NCBI GenBank assembly: GCA_903945375.1
Contig: CAJAVP010000100.1
Coordinates: forward strand, 1-64,000
DNA: 64,000 bases
Source: an uncultured Methylococcaceae bacterium
GTDB lineage: Bacteria > Pseudomonadota > Gammaproteobacteria > Methylococcales > Methylomonadaceae
Direction: 5' to 3'
In this document: positions 8,873-18,601 of the stretch, in pieces
Numbering within the stretch: position 1 is the first letter of the stretch
How the letters are laid out: every line of letters starts with the position of its first letter
Notes under the pieces: model-generated
What the model saw: only the letters and a program-made list of their open reading frames with translations
The model's database searches: none
Told to the model about the DNA's origin: nothing
Made by a program: the position numbers and the translations under genes

Positions 8873-9026
8873 GGCTAGATATTTTTAATTAATTGGGCAG
8901 TATATTGCCCGAAAACATATTTCAACGCAATGCCAAGCAACGCTATTTCGATGAAAAAAAGGTCAAGACCTGTTTTCATGTTAGTGTCATCAATGATTTC
9001 TTTTTCGTAGTTACCTATTTGGATAG

Positions 9027-10283
9027 TTACCGCTTCATCGACTCAAAAAACTCGGAGTTGGTTTTAAAATCCTTGAGTTTTCCAATTAAAAATTCAGAGG
9101 CTGCTGTTTCATCCATAGGTTGCAAAATTTTTCGTAGAATCCAAGTTTTTTGCAAGGTGTCGGCATCGACCAAATATTCTTCGCGACGTGTACCTGAGCG
9201 GTTGATATTGATTGCAGGATAGATTCTCTTTTCGGCAATTTTACGGTCAAGATGTAGCTCCATATTGCCCGTGCCTTTGAATTCTTCAAAGATAACCTCA
9301 TCCATTCTGGAGCCGGTATCAACAAGCGCTGTGGCGATAATGGTTAAACTACCGCCTTCTTCAATATTGCGTGCAGCACCAAAGAAGCGCTTAGGTTTTT
9401 CTAGTGCATTAGCATCTACCCCACCTGTGAGGATTTTTCCAGAGGAAGGAACGACTGTGTTGTAAGCTCTTGCCAGACGAGTAATTGAGTCTAACAGGAT
9501 GACCACATCGTGTTTATGTTCAACTAAGCGGCGAGCTTTTTCGATAACCATTTCGGCAACTTGTACATGGCGGGTTGCGGGTTCATCAAAGGTACTGGAG
9601 ATAACCTCGCCACGCACACAGCGCTCCATTTCTGTGACTTCTTCGGGGCGCTCATCAATCAGCAAGACAATTAAATAACATTCTGGATTTTGTGCGGCAA
9701 TGGCTTGTGCTAAACATTGCAAAATCATTGTCTTACCGGCCTTAGGTGGCGAGACGATTAAACCACGTTGACCTTTTCCAATTGGAGCGATTAAATCAAT
9801 GATGCGACCGGTTAAATCTTCGCTAGTACCATTGCCTTGTTCCAAAACAAAACGTTCCTTGGCAAAAAGTGGCGTGAGGTTGGAAAAGTAAATTTTATTT
9901 TTGGTATTTTCTGGTGGTTCAAAATTGATTTGTTCAACTTTGAGCATAGCAAAATAACGTTCATTATCCTTAGGGGGGCGTATTTTGCCACTGATAGTAT
10001 CCCCTGTTTTTAACGAAAAACGTCTAATTTGGCTAGGGGAAACATAAATATCATCGGGACCTGCAAGATAAGAGCAGCCCGGTGTACGTAAAAACCCAAA
10101 ACCATCTTGTAAAATTTCAAGCACACCATCGCCATAAATATCATCACCGGCTTTAGCCTGTTTTTTAAGGATGGCAAAAATTAAGTCTTGTTTACGTGAA
10201 CGGGCAACATTTTCAAGCCCTAGGGATTCGGCAATATCAATTACTTCACTGATTTGTTTTAGTTTTAACTCGGTAAGATTCAT
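9027..10283 (-). CDS. rho: Transcription termination factor Rho
   Basis: A 418-residue hexameric RNA-dependent ATPase of canonical length. The N-terminal helical domain is followed by the cold-shock-like primary RNA site (GFGFLR, 61-66; residues about 50-120). The P-loop SPPKAGKT is at 178-185 and the Walker B-type strand [14 protein letters not shown] follows near 260. The order rhlB divergent from trxA, then rho, is the same as in E. coli. The 175-base spacer before rho holds a perfect 8-bp inverted repeat (10413-10420 with 10444-10451) that could be a trxA terminator or part of the rho leader; rho leaders are often autoregulated. Confidence 0.97.
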   Translation of the reverse strand: MNLTELKLKQISEVIDIAESLGLENVARSRKQDLIFAILKKQAKAGDDIYGDGVLEILQDGFGFLRTPGCSYLAGPDDIYVSPSQIRRFSLKTGDTISGKIRPPKDNERYFAMLKVEQINFEPPENTKNKIYFSNLTPLFAKERFVLEQGNGTSEDLTGRIIDLIAPIGKGQRGLIVSPPKAGKTMILQCLAQAIAAQNPECYLIVLLIDERPEEVTEMERCVRGEVISSTFDEPATRHVQVAEMVIEKARRLVEHKHDVVILLDSITRLARAYNTVVPSSGKILTGGVDANALEKPKRFFGAARNIEEGGSLTIIATALVDTGSRMDEVIFEEFKGTGNMELHLDRKIAEKRIYPAININRSGTRREEYLVDADTLQKTWILRKILQPMDETAASEFLIGKLKDFKTNSEFFESMKR

Positions 10284-10458
10284 AAAAAAGGTATTTCAAG
10301 AAAGCGGCAAGACCCGGAGTCTTGGCAGCTTGAGTAGGATGGGTTAGGGGTGTACTATCGGATGATATGAGCGGGTGCGTAGATTTTCGCACGTGTTTAA
10401 GTATAACTGAAGCACTCAGACCCGTCCAACCTTTTGTAACAGATCTGAGTGAAGTCGT

Positions 10459-10785
10459 TTAGATATTGCTATCAATAAACTTGGCAAGTTCGGATTTGGT
10501 GAGAGCTCCGACTTTAGTTGCAGCAACCTGACCACCTTTAAATAGCATCAAAGTAGGGATACCTCTGACACTATAATGCTGAGGTGTTTGCGGGTTATCA
10601 TCGATGTTAATTTTTACCACGGTTAGTTTACCGGCATATTCATCGGCGATGGCATCCAGTACGGGGGCTATCATTTTGCAAGGACCGCACCATTCAGCCC
10701 AATAATCGACCAAAACTGGGCCACTGGCTTGGATAACGGTTTCATTAAATTCACTATCGCTTACATGAAGGACTGAGTCGCTCAC
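10459..10785 (-). CDS. trxA: Thioredoxin 1
   Basis: A 108-residue cytosolic thioredoxin with the WCGPC active site at residues 32-36 and the cis-proline GIPT near 75. I chose the GTG at 10785: TTGGAGAATTAGT in front of it is a good ribosome site and the length is canonical. The longer frame from 10848 adds 21 residues that no thioredoxin has. Divergent from rhlB and upstream of rho, as in enterobacteria. Confidence 0.95.
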   Translation of the reverse strand: MSDSVLHVSDSEFNETVIQASGPVLVDYWAEWCGPCKMIAPVLDAIADEYAGKLTVVKINIDDNPQTPQHYSVRGIPTLMLFKGGQVAATKVGALTKSELAKFIDSNI

Positions 10786-10898
10786 ACTAATTCTCCAACA
10801 ATTAAAAAAACTAAAACTATAGGGAGCTTGAGCGTGGTAGTCAATCATTTAATTGATTTGCTTTTAATCAGCTGGCTTTTTACGTTATCCTATGCCGT

Positions 10899-12197
10899 AT
10901 GAAAAACACACACCTAACTCAAACACGCTTCAGTAATCTCGAGCTCTCTGACATTATATTGCAGGGCTTGAACGATGCTGGATTTAATCATTGCACGCCT
11001 ATTCAAGATAAAGCCTTGCCCTTGTCCTTACGAGGTAAAGATATTGCGGGACAGGCGCAGACAGGAACGGGGAAAACCGCAACGTTTTTATTAGCAACGT
11101 TTCAGCATTTACTTAACGATGAGAGCGAGCCTATTAAAAATCCTCGCGCTATTATTCTTGCGCCGACGCGCGAATTAGCGATACAAATTCATAAAGATGC
11201 TTTGTTGTTAGGCAAATACTTAAATCTTAAGTTTGCATTGATTTACGGTGGCATTGACTACCAAAAGCAATTGGATAAAATTAAATCTAACGTTGATATT
11301 ATCATTGGTACACCTGGCAGAATTATTGATTTCTATCGTCAAAATGCGTTTAGTTTAGACAATGTACAAGTTACCGTGTTAGATGAAGCGGATCGCATGT
11401 TTGATTTGGGATTTGTCAAAGACATTCGTTATTTGTTACGACGTATGCCTGAGCCAACGTTACGTTTGAATATGCTTTTTTCGGCGACGTTATCGTACAA
11501 AGTCACTGAGCTGGCTTATGAGCATATGAATAATCCGGTATTAATACGGATTGAAAGCGAAGAAGTTACGTCCAAAGCAATACAGCAAAGTGCCTACTGC
11601 CCGGCTAATGATCAAAAAATGCCTTTGCTAGTCGGTATATTGCAACAGCACCAACCGCAACGCAGTATTATTTTTGTAAATACCAAACGATGCGCTGAGC
11701 AGTTAGGCGATACACTCAATGCAAATAATTTTAAAACGGCGGTATTAAGCGGCGATGTTCCTCAGGAAAAACGCCAGCGTTTATTGGCTGATTTTCAGGA
11801 AAATCGGATTACCTTACTGATTGCCACTGATGTTGCGGCTAGAGGCTTGCATATTGCGGACGTCTCTCATGTTTTTAATTATGATTTACCTCAGGATGTT
11901 GAAGATTATGTTCATCGCATTGGCCGAACAGCGCGATTTGGCGCTAGCGGCGTGGCGATTAGTTTTATTTGTGAGCAATATGCCTATTCGATGCCGGATA
12001 TAGAAGATTATATCGGTCAGAAAATCCCTGTATTAGCCATTACTAAAGAGTTGTTAGTCGACATTTTGATACCCGAAATGCGGCGTGAAGACAATAAACC
12101 TAAACGACATGGCAAACCTAAATCCAGATCATCAAGGTCGTCTCCTAAAGCCCCTGCATCAGTTCCCGAAAATCCTCAATCGCAGGAAAATCCGTGA
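10899..12197 (+). CDS. rhlB: DEAD-box ATP-dependent RNA helicase RhlB-like
   Basis: A 432-residue helicase with the Q-motif around 28-36, motif I AQTGTGKT (53-60), DEAD (162-165), SAT near 195 and HRIGRTAR near 340. A basic, Ser-rich tail follows residue 390 (KPKRHGKPKSRSSRSS), typical of RNA-binding extensions in RhlB and RhlE. Assignment to RhlB rests on the divergent position next to trxA-rho; in E. coli RhlB is the helicase of the RNA degradosome. The 3' end overlaps the convergent nucleotidase gene by 53 bases, and both reading frames look genuine. Confidence 0.88.
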   Translation: MKNTHLTQTRFSNLELSDIILQGLNDAGFNHCTPIQDKALPLSLRGKDIAGQAQTGTGKTATFLLATFQHLLNDESEPIKNPRAIILAPTRELAIQIHKDALLLGKYLNLKFALIYGGIDYQKQLDKIKSNVDIIIGTPGRIIDFYRQNAFSLDNVQVTVLDEADRMFDLGFVKDIRYLLRRMPEPTLRLNMLFSATLSYKVTELAYEHMNNPVLIRIESEEVTSKAIQQSAYCPANDQKMPLLVGILQQHQPQRSIIFVNTKRCAEQLGDTLNANNFKTAVLSGDVPQEKRQRLLADFQENRITLLIATDVAARGLHIADVSHVFNYDLPQDVEDYVHRIGRTARFGASGVAISFICEQYAYSMPDIEDYIGQKIPVLAITKELLVDILIPEMRREDNKPKRHGKPKSRSSRSSPKAPASVPENPQSQENP

Positions 12198-12801
12198 TGG
12201 TACGTGTAGCTAAGCGTGTATCAGGTTTACTGATAGAAATGAGGTGTTGAATACCAAAGTGTTGGGCTGAACTTAAGACGGCTAAATTATCGTCGACTAA
12301 GAGCGTAGATTGATTGGTAAAGGTTTGTCGTTGTTGCAGTCGTTCCCAAAACTCGGTATTTTCCTTAGGCACACCTAAATCGTGTGCTGTCAGAATGGCA
12401 TCAAAAAAAGGCACTAAACAGGTTTTTTCCATTTTTAAGGCAAGGCTGTCAGGATGGGCGTTAGTTACTAATAAAATCCGCTTCGTGGATTGGCGTAGTT
12501 TATCTAAAAACTCAATAACATGAGGCAATACCGCAATTAGCTCTGCAAGCTCAGCCTTAAGACCCATAATGTCTAATTCTAAAGCCTTGCTCCAGTAATC
12601 TAAGCAATACCATTCGAGCTTTCCTTCCATACTTTTAAATAAAGGAACTAATCGTTGTTTAGCTTCAAAAATGGATAAGCCGTGCAAATGCGCGTATTTT
12701 AATGGGACAAATTCTTTCCAAAAGTGATTGTCAAAATTCAAGTCCAGCAAGGTGCCGTCCATATCCAGTAATACCGTATCAATGTTTTGCCAATTCATCA
12801 T
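12145..12801 (-). CDS. HAD-family GMP/IMP nucleotidase, YrfG-like
   Basis: A 218-residue HAD hydrolase. Motif I DMDGT holds the nucleophile D13 and the general acid/base D15. Motif II is LVTNAH, and DD in LLVDDNLAVL is motif IV. The opening LDLNFDNHFWKEFVPLKYA resembles E. coli YrfG (GrpH), which dephosphorylates GMP and IMP. In E. coli yrfG also lies beside nudE, as here, which strengthens the call. Convergent overlap with rhlB. Confidence 0.85.
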   Translation of the reverse strand: MMNWQNIDTVLLDMDGTLLDLNFDNHFWKEFVPLKYAHLHGLSIFEAKQRLVPLFKSMEGKLEWYCLDYWSKALELDIMGLKAELAELIAVLPHVIEFLDKLRQSTKRILLVTNAHPDSLALKMEKTCLVPFFDAILTAHDLGVPKENTEFWERLQQRQTFTNQSTLLVDDNLAVLSSAQHFGIQHLISISKPDTRLATRTITDFPAIEDFRELMQGL

Positions 12802-12845
12802 AAATGTAGTTTGTAGTTAATAAAATATCTGACAGAGTGGGCGTC

Positions 12846-13394
12846 ATGGCTGAAAAACCGATTATCTTAAATAAAACCACAATCGCTAAAAGTCGGTTAT
12901 TCTGCATAGAATCTTTAGAGATACAATTTAGCAACGGCAGTTTACGTCATTATGAACGTTTAGCACGAAGTCGCTCAGGTGGTGCAGTGCTTATTGTGCC
13001 GATGCTGGATAACGATACCGTGTTATTAATCCGAGAGTATTCCGCTGGTTTACACCGCTATGAACTGGGCTTGCCAAAAGGTAAAGTTGATGCGGGTGAA
13101 TCGTTTCTCGATGCTGCCAATCGTGAGCTTAAGGAAGAGGTAGGTTATGGTGCAAGGCTTTTGCATCAACTCAGCACATTTTCAATGGCACCTTCCTATT
13201 TAGAACACACCACTGAAATTATTCTTGCCCAAAACTTGTACCCCGAAAAATTACCCGGCGATGAGCCGGAAGAATTAGAGGTCATTCCCTGGTCATTGGC
13301 TAATATCAATGGCCTGTTAGCTACCGGCGAATGCACGGAAGCGCGTTCGATTGCGGCGTTATTTATGGCACGTGAGTATTTACAATCGATATAA
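12846..13394 (+). CDS. nudE: ADP compounds hydrolase NudE (Nudix)
   Basis: A 182-residue Nudix hydrolase with a complete Nudix box at residues 79-101 (GKVDAGE, then REL and EEVG). NudE enzymes cleave ADP-ribose, NADH and Ap3A-type substrates. I take the ATG at 12846, which has GAGTGG a few bases upstream; an in-frame GTG at 12837 would add three residues. Divergent from the nucleotidase gene, with only 44 bases between, and its 3' end overlaps batD by 15 bases in convergent orientation. Confidence 0.9.
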   Translation: MAEKPIILNKTTIAKSRLFCIESLEIQFSNGSLRHYERLARSRSGGAVLIVPMLDNDTVLLIREYSAGLHRYELGLPKGKVDAGESFLDAANRELKEEVGYGARLLHQLSTFSMAPSYLEHTTEIILAQNLYPEKLPGDEPEELEVIPWSLANINGLLATGECTEARSIAALFMAREYLQSI

Positions 13395-15092
13395 GGGCTT
13401 TAAGACGCTCCTCTCTGTTTTGTCTAAGTGATTTCTGGCTTGATGTTCAGTAAAGGCTTGAAAAAGTTTTTTGCCTGTCCAATTTGGCGCATCTTTGCTA
13501 TAAAGTGCTTGATCTAAAAGTAAAATTTCATCGCGTAAGCGGGCATGACAGGATCGAGCCACTACACCTAAATTGCTTGCGGCAAATTCGTCTTTCCCCC
13601 AATCCAGCAAAGCCTGTTTAGCTTGAATAGTATTATTGTCCTCACACGCTTTTTTCAAACGTTTTGATGCCGACGGTTCAGTTGGGGTACGGATTGCTTT
13701 CTGACTGGATGCTATGGATTGAGTACGTTTGCTGACGACATAAATGAGAGTGATGAGCCAACCTAAACCTAAAAATGCAGCCAATCCAGGCCAAAAATAA
13801 TCGTGTGTGGCTGTGAGCGGTTGAGGTAATGGCGTAGGTGCTTGGCTAATCGGCGCAGTTTTTTCAATATCAGCGTTAAAATCAGCAGGCGCGGCAGATG
13901 TATCAGAGGTGGCAGCAATGGCGGTTATGATCGTTTCTGGAATTTTGGCTAACTCAGTTTTTTGCGTTTTGGTATTAAACCAAGGGATTTCAATCGCTGG
14001 CAAGGCATATGAGCCAGGTTTTGAGGGAATTAAGGCAATTTTTTGTTCGCGGTAAGCAGTTAAACCACTGGTGTTTTTTTGTTCATTAATGACCGGCTGA
14101 TCGGGATAACTTTTTAAGCTGTTATCAGAGCTTAGACTCTCTAGGTCGGGTAATTGACCTACGGTTGTTCCTTGGGCTTGTAATGTGAGGGTTCTAGTTA
14201 GCGGTTCGCCAACTTTAAGAGCCTGTGTGTTTGCCGACCATTGCTGAGTTAAACTGACATTTTCAGCGGGCAGCCAATGGGGGGCGGTAAATGAACTGGG
14301 CGCAGGTTTGATTTGTAAGCTAATCGCTTTAGACTCAACCCGTTTGGTTTTAGACAACTGAGAGTTAAAAAAGCCATTAAAAAAGGGATTGTTGTGATTG
14401 CCCGCTGATACCTCGGCGGTTAATACGATCGGGTTAATGGTCAATGCGCCACTTTTTTGTGGAAATAGCGCGTATTTACGTTCGGTGACTGAGTAAGCCA
14501 CGCCATTAATCTGAGTATTATAATTACTATCCTCACCCAGTCTTTCAATCACCGCATCGCTGAGCTCAGGTTCATTGAGTCGTGCTTGATTGATATTGAT
14601 TCGAGTATAAACACGCAAGGTGTAAATAATCTGAGATTGCAAGTAGGTATTTTCTGGCGTGGCATCGACTTCAAGAAATAAATCGTCATCGACAGGCGCA
14701 TTGGCGGTATTAGCCGTTTTTTGAACCTGTATTTGTAAAATTTGACTGCTATCTGTGCCAAATGGAATCGCCGGAATAATGAGTGTTCCTGCTTGTTTTG
14801 CCATCACGGTGACAATCCATTGTAAACTCGAACTCAATTGCCCATTAGTCCATGATGAATTGTTAGATTGACTTTGATTGAGTAGCGTAAAATCCTCGCT
14901 TAATGCGCTAAAGTCAGGTTCGCCATCCGGTTCTTCTGTTGCGGTAAATGTAATTTGAAAAGAATCCGACAAATTGATGGGATTACGATCAACGGAGGTG
15001 GTAATTTCCGCTGTTATGCCTAGACGAGGTAACAAAAACACTAGGATAGCGCATAGAAATAGCAGAATGAATGGCTGTTGCTTCGTGGTCAT
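13380..15092 (-). CDS. batD: BatD-like protein (aerotolerance family)
   Basis: A 570-residue exported, membrane-anchored protein. It has a signal peptide (cleavage near GITA/EI, residues about 28-30), a long beta-rich periplasmic part with repeated immunoglobulin-like stretches, one membrane helix near residues 435-455 (FWPGLAAFLGLGWLITLIYV), and a short cytosolic tail. BatD usually sits in a bat operon with MoxR ATPase and VWA proteins (BatA/B), which are absent from this window, so this copy is an orphan. Function in the family is poorly defined (envelope or oxidative stress). Confidence 0.85.
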   Translation of the reverse strand: MTTKQQPFILLFLCAILVFLLPRLGITAEITTSVDRNPINLSDSFQITFTATEEPDGEPDFSALSEDFTLLNQSQSNNSSWTNGQLSSSLQWIVTVMAKQAGTLIIPAIPFGTDSSQILQIQVQKTANTANAPVDDDLFLEVDATPENTYLQSQIIYTLRVYTRININQARLNEPELSDAVIERLGEDSNYNTQINGVAYSVTERKYALFPQKSGALTINPIVLTAEVSAGNHNNPFFNGFFNSQLSKTKRVESKAISLQIKPAPSSFTAPHWLPAENVSLTQQWSANTQALKVGEPLTRTLTLQAQGTTVGQLPDLESLSSDNSLKSYPDQPVINEQKNTSGLTAYREQKIALIPSKPGSYALPAIEIPWFNTKTQKTELAKIPETIITAIAATSDTSAAPADFNADIEKTAPISQAPTPLPQPLTATHDYFWPGLAAFLGLGWLITLIYVVSKRTQSIASSQKAIRTPTEPSASKRLKKACEDNNTIQAKQALLDWGKDEFAASNLGVVARSCHARLRDEILLLDQALYSKDAPNWTGKKLFQAFTEHQARNHLDKTERSVLKPLYRL

Positions 15093-15138
15093 GGTTTTCT
15101 ATTTAAAGGCAAGTCAAATTTAACAATTGAGAGGGTTT

Positions 15139-15276
15139 ATGTGGATTCTATTATTTATTATCGCATTGTTGTTTGTTTTAGGTAGTGCATTGCTGTTGTT
15201 AAGATCGGCTCATCACGCCAAAATTCCGGATAACGTAAAAGCCCAGCCCTATGACGAGGATGAGACAACGTGGTAA
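15139..15276 (+). CDS. Small membrane protein, DUF2897-like
   Basis: A 45-residue protein: one N-terminal membrane helix (MWILLFIIALLFVLGSALLL, residues 1-20), then a short polar, acidic tail ending DEDETTW. A strong ribosome site, GAGAGG, stands 5-10 bases before the ATG. Size and layout resemble the DUF2897 family of small gammaproteobacterial inner-membrane proteins, whose function is unknown. Divergent from batD with 46 bases between. Confidence 0.65.
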   Translation: MWILLFIIALLFVLGSALLLLRSAHHAKIPDNVKAQPYDEDETTW

Positions 15277-15284
15277 GTTTACAC

Positions 15285-15305
15285 TAAGGAATGAGCATGG
15301 AATAA
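15285..15305 (-). repeat. Solo terminus of the AGGAATGAG repeat
   Basis: These 21 bases are the exact reverse complement of 38732-38752, the right end of the longer repeat at 38616-38750. It looks like a fragment or a solo end of that element. Confidence 0.6.
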
Positions 15306-15396
15306 GCGCTCCAACCGCACACAGTTATTCACTTTATTCATAATCGCTTCTAAGCAACAATGACAGCAATATTCAGTCGACATGAAAGGCTATCAC

Positions 15397-16569
15397 TCAA
15401 TGCTGCAAAGCAATTCCTAGGCGTATGGGGCTTGCTGATTGATGATAGGCATCAGACTGCATTTCAATCAAGCGTGAGACGGTGCGCTTAAATTCAAATG
15501 CGCCATCACCTTCCGTGTAAATTTGCTCAGCGGGCACTTCAGCTGTACAGATTAATTTTACTTTGTGTTCATATAGCACATCTATCAAGGTAACGAGGCG
15601 CTTGGCTTCATTCCGTTGTTCTGCGCGTAATTTAGGAATACCCATTAAAATTAGATGGCTGAATTTTTGTGCAAGATACAGATAGTCGGCAGATCCTAAG
15701 GCGGTAGCGCAAAGCTCATTAAATTGCGCTAGCGCAATGCTCTGATGAATAGCCGTTAATAATAAAGAATGCCCCTGTATAGTAAGACTGGCAGGGCGTA
15801 TTTTTGCAAAATGGCTTAATTCATCAAAGTGACGCTGAGCAAATTGTTTTGCCTGTTCATCTAATGGAAAATAATAATGCTGATGTAAAGCCGATTGACT
15901 ACTGCGACGATAATCTTGTTGAGCCACTAGCTCAACAATGTGTGCAGAGGCTTGTAAAATTTGTATAAAAAACAAAAATTGTTCACGCAATAAGCCCCCT
16001 TGATATAAATCACTCGGATGACGATTCGACGTGATGACCATGACTAAACCTAGATCAAAAAGTTTGGTGAATAAACGTCCTAAAATCATTGCATCTGCAA
16101 TGTCAGTAATATGAAACTCATCGAAGCATAGCAATAATGTGGTTTCTCTGATGCTTTTAGCCAGGGCAGTTATAGCATCTGTTTGTTGCTGATGAGGATA
16201 TTCGTGGATAAAACGATGAACTTCCTGCATAAATGCACTGAAGTGGACACGCCGTTTTTGTTGGATAGGACAGGCCTCAAAAAACAATGACATCAGCATA
16301 GACTTGCCCCGCCCGACATCGCCAAAAATATAGACGCTCTGGCAGGCGTGTTGGCGTAATTTTGCACGTAATAGAAAACGAGAAAGAGGCGGTGCGGCAA
16401 GGCTTGGAATTTTTTCTAGCAAAACTTGTAAATGCCGCAAGGCGGATAGCTGGGCATTATCAAAATGTATGTGGTGCTGAGCCACCAGTCTACGGTATTG
16501 TTTTTCAAGTAGTCCAGACAAATCCGGCTGGCTGCTTAATGGACTGGATTTAAACAAATTTATACGCAT
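15397..16569 (-). CDS. zapE: ZapE / AFG1-like ATPase
   Basis: A 390-residue P-loop ATPase of the AFG1 family. Walker A is at 83-90 (GDVGRGKS) and Walker B is FDEFHITDIADA near residue 150. Family knowledge: E. coli ZapE destabilises FtsZ polymers and influences division under stress, and mitochondrial AFG1 is involved in protein quality control. It is the last gene of a minus-strand run gpmI-envC-ctp-yigZ-zapE, 31 bases after yigZ. The sequence is rather divergent from E. coli ZapE but the length is normal. Confidence 0.85.
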   Translation of the reverse strand: MRINLFKSSPLSSQPDLSGLLEKQYRRLVAQHHIHFDNAQLSALRHLQVLLEKIPSLAAPPLSRFLLRAKLRQHACQSVYIFGDVGRGKSMLMSLFFEACPIQQKRRVHFSAFMQEVHRFIHEYPHQQQTDAITALAKSIRETTLLLCFDEFHITDIADAMILGRLFTKLFDLGLVMVITSNRHPSDLYQGGLLREQFLFFIQILQASAHIVELVAQQDYRRSSQSALHQHYYFPLDEQAKQFAQRHFDELSHFAKIRPASLTIQGHSLLLTAIHQSIALAQFNELCATALGSADYLYLAQKFSHLILMGIPKLRAEQRNEAKRLVTLIDVLYEHKVKLICTAEVPAEQIYTEGDGAFEFKRTVSRLIEMQSDAYHQSASPIRLGIALQH

Positions 16570-16600
16570 GAGCGAGATGAAAATCGGGTAAGGGGGAGTG

Positions 16601-17170
16601 TCAATAGATAGCCGGATAGGCTTGTTTTAAGAGTACTGAGTTTACTTTAGGTAATTGTACGTTTAAGTGAATTTGCTCAGCAAAGTCTTGGCTAAGAATT
16701 AAGCCGTCCAATTTTTTTAAGGTATATTGAAATTCTTGCAATTGATGATAAGCCAGTGTCATAGACAACATAACCCATTCGACGTAAGGCGCAATATCAG
16801 CGGCTTCAATAATGTGTTTAGCCGTATTGCTATAAGCCCGTGTCAATCCTCCTGCACCCAGTTTAATGCCGCCGAAATAACGAACGACAACCAATAAAAC
16901 ATTGATCAGTGCTTTGCCATCAATTTGTTGAAAAATAGGTTTACCCGCCGTACCAGTGGGCTCGCCGGCATCATGAAAGCGATAAATAATGCCCTGATCG
17001 GTTTTAATCCGGTAGGCATAGACAATATGGCTCGCATCAGGGTAATCGTTATGCAATTGCTTCAAAAGACTGAGCGCCTCTTGTTCATGGTTGCACGGCG
17101 CAATGATGCCGATAAATCGCGATTTTTTGATTTGATCTTCTATATATTGCTGAGATTTAACGCAGTACAT
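16601..17170 (-). CDS. yigZ: YigZ / IMPACT family protein
   Basis: A 189-residue protein with the UPF0029 N-terminal domain: KSRFIGIIAP, the signature HDAGEPTGTAGKPI, then VVRYFGGIKLGAGGL. The C-terminal DUF1949-like part is slightly short compared with E. coli (about 205 residues). The biochemical role is uncertain; the eukaryotic relative IMPACT modulates GCN2. It lies 67 bases downstream of ctp. Confidence 0.9.
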   Translation of the reverse strand: MYCVKSQQYIEDQIKKSRFIGIIAPCNHEQEALSLLKQLHNDYPDASHIVYAYRIKTDQGIIYRFHDAGEPTGTAGKPIFQQIDGKALINVLLVVVRYFGGIKLGAGGLTRAYSNTAKHIIEAADIAPYVEWVMLSMTLAYHQLQEFQYTLKKLDGLILSQDFAEQIHLNVQLPKVNSVLLKQAYPAIY

Positions 17171-17237
17171 AAGGGGTTGCTAGATGACTACTTTAAGAGA
17201 TGTCGCCGCACCTAAATGGGCACAGCGACAACGCAGA

Positions 17238-18548
17238 TTATCGTCTTATGATATTAATCCCTTTCAATAAATTTAATGCCTCAGATAAGGCATAGTCTTT
17301 CATTTCTAGGGCTTCTTTTTCTTTCTCCGCCGCGTCACTCGCATTTTTGCTGGTTTCTTTGTTATTTTGCAAATGCCCAGACAAGTCCGCTTCTTTGACG
17401 GGAGTGAAATCGGTTTTATCCAATGACTCCAGTTTGACACGTGCTAAGGTAATGTCAGGCTCAATGCCTTCTGCTTGGATAGATCGACCTGAAGGCGTGA
17501 AATAGCGGGCGGTGGTCAGTTTAACGGCAGCGCCATTACTGGTCGGCAGGATGGTTTGTACTGAGCCTTTACCAAACGATTTTTCACCCATGATGATGGC
17601 GCGTTTTTGATCCTGTAAAGCACCCGCCACAATTTCTGATGCCGAAGCGGAACCGGCATTGATTAATACCACGATGGGCGCATCGCTGAGTAAATCATCG
17701 GGTGCTGCACTAAAGCGCATTTGTGAGTTTTCAATCCGTCCTTCGGTGTAGACAATTAAGCCGCTTTTGATAAACGCATCACTGACTTCAACCGCCGCAT
17801 TTAATACGCCGCCTGGATTGTTGCGTAGATCCAGCACCAAGCCTTTTAAACTGGCTTTATTCTCATTTTTTAGTGCCGTTAAGGCCTCTTTGAGATTATC
17901 ACCGGTGCCTGATTGGAAGCTACTGATACGAACATAACCATAATTTTTTTCTAATAAACGATTTTTAACGCTTTTAACTTTGATGATATCGCGTGCGATA
18001 CTGATTTTTAGTGGGGTTTCTTCCCCTTCACGCACGACCGTCAATAAGATTTTACTGCCAGGTTCGCCGCGCATCATTTTGACGGCATCGGCTAAGGACA
18101 TTCCTTTGACGGGTTTGTCATCAAGACGAACAATCAGGTCGCCCGCTTTAATACCGGCTTTTTGAGCGGGTGTATCATCAATCGGCGAGACAACTTTAAC
18201 AAAACCATTTTCCATCGTGACTTCAATACCTAAACCACCAAATTGTCCGGTCGTGCCTTCTTTGAGTTCTTGGTATTCATCTGCTGCCAGATAAGCAGAA
18301 TGCGGATCAAGTCCGCTCAGCATACCGCGTACTGCATCTTCGAGTAATTTTTTATCGGAAACAGATTCGACATAATCGTGTTTGATACGGCCAAAAATTT
18401 CCGTGAAAGTGCGTAAATCTTCAAAGGGCAAGGAGTCGGTATCGGGCACAGGGTTGTCTTTATCTGCAAAGACATTGCCACAAGTCCCCATAAATCCACC
18501 TAGAACAATCCCTAGGGATAAAATTAATATCGTTTTTTTGTTTAGCAT
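17238..18548 (-). CDS. S41 C-terminal processing protease
   Basis: A 436-residue exported serine protease. The signal peptide ends near residue 28 (GNVFA/DKD), a PDZ domain covers about 95-180, and the catalytic S41 domain follows. The spacing of the Ctp catalytic set is preserved: S302 in the ASASE segment, K327 (FGKG) and Q331. The C-terminus (about 390-425) is charged and low-complexity. CtpA-type proteases trim or degrade envelope proteins, including peptidoglycan hydrolases. Its place directly downstream of envC, a hydrolase activator, is a conserved arrangement and suggests shared work in cell-wall remodelling. Confidence 0.93.
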   Translation of the reverse strand: MLNKKTILILSLGIVLGGFMGTCGNVFADKDNPVPDTDSLPFEDLRTFTEIFGRIKHDYVESVSDKKLLEDAVRGMLSGLDPHSAYLAADEYQELKEGTTGQFGGLGIEVTMENGFVKVVSPIDDTPAQKAGIKAGDLIVRLDDKPVKGMSLADAVKMMRGEPGSKILLTVVREGEETPLKISIARDIIKVKSVKNRLLEKNYGYVRISSFQSGTGDNLKEALTALKNENKASLKGLVLDLRNNPGGVLNAAVEVSDAFIKSGLIVYTEGRIENSQMRFSAAPDDLLSDAPIVVLINAGSASASEIVAGALQDQKRAIIMGEKSFGKGSVQTILPTSNGAAVKLTTARYFTPSGRSIQAEGIEPDITLARVKLESLDKTDFTPVKEADLSGHLQNNKETSKNASDAAEKEKEALEMKDYALSEALNLLKGINIIRR

Positions 18549-18601
18549 TTGACTTAAAACTCCAATCCTCTAATGTCTACACATTTCAGTAAAAAAATTA
18601 A

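Noticed and set aside
10413-10451. Inverted repeat between trxA and rho as a terminator
   Set aside because: The stem is exact but there is no T tract; mentioned under rho only.
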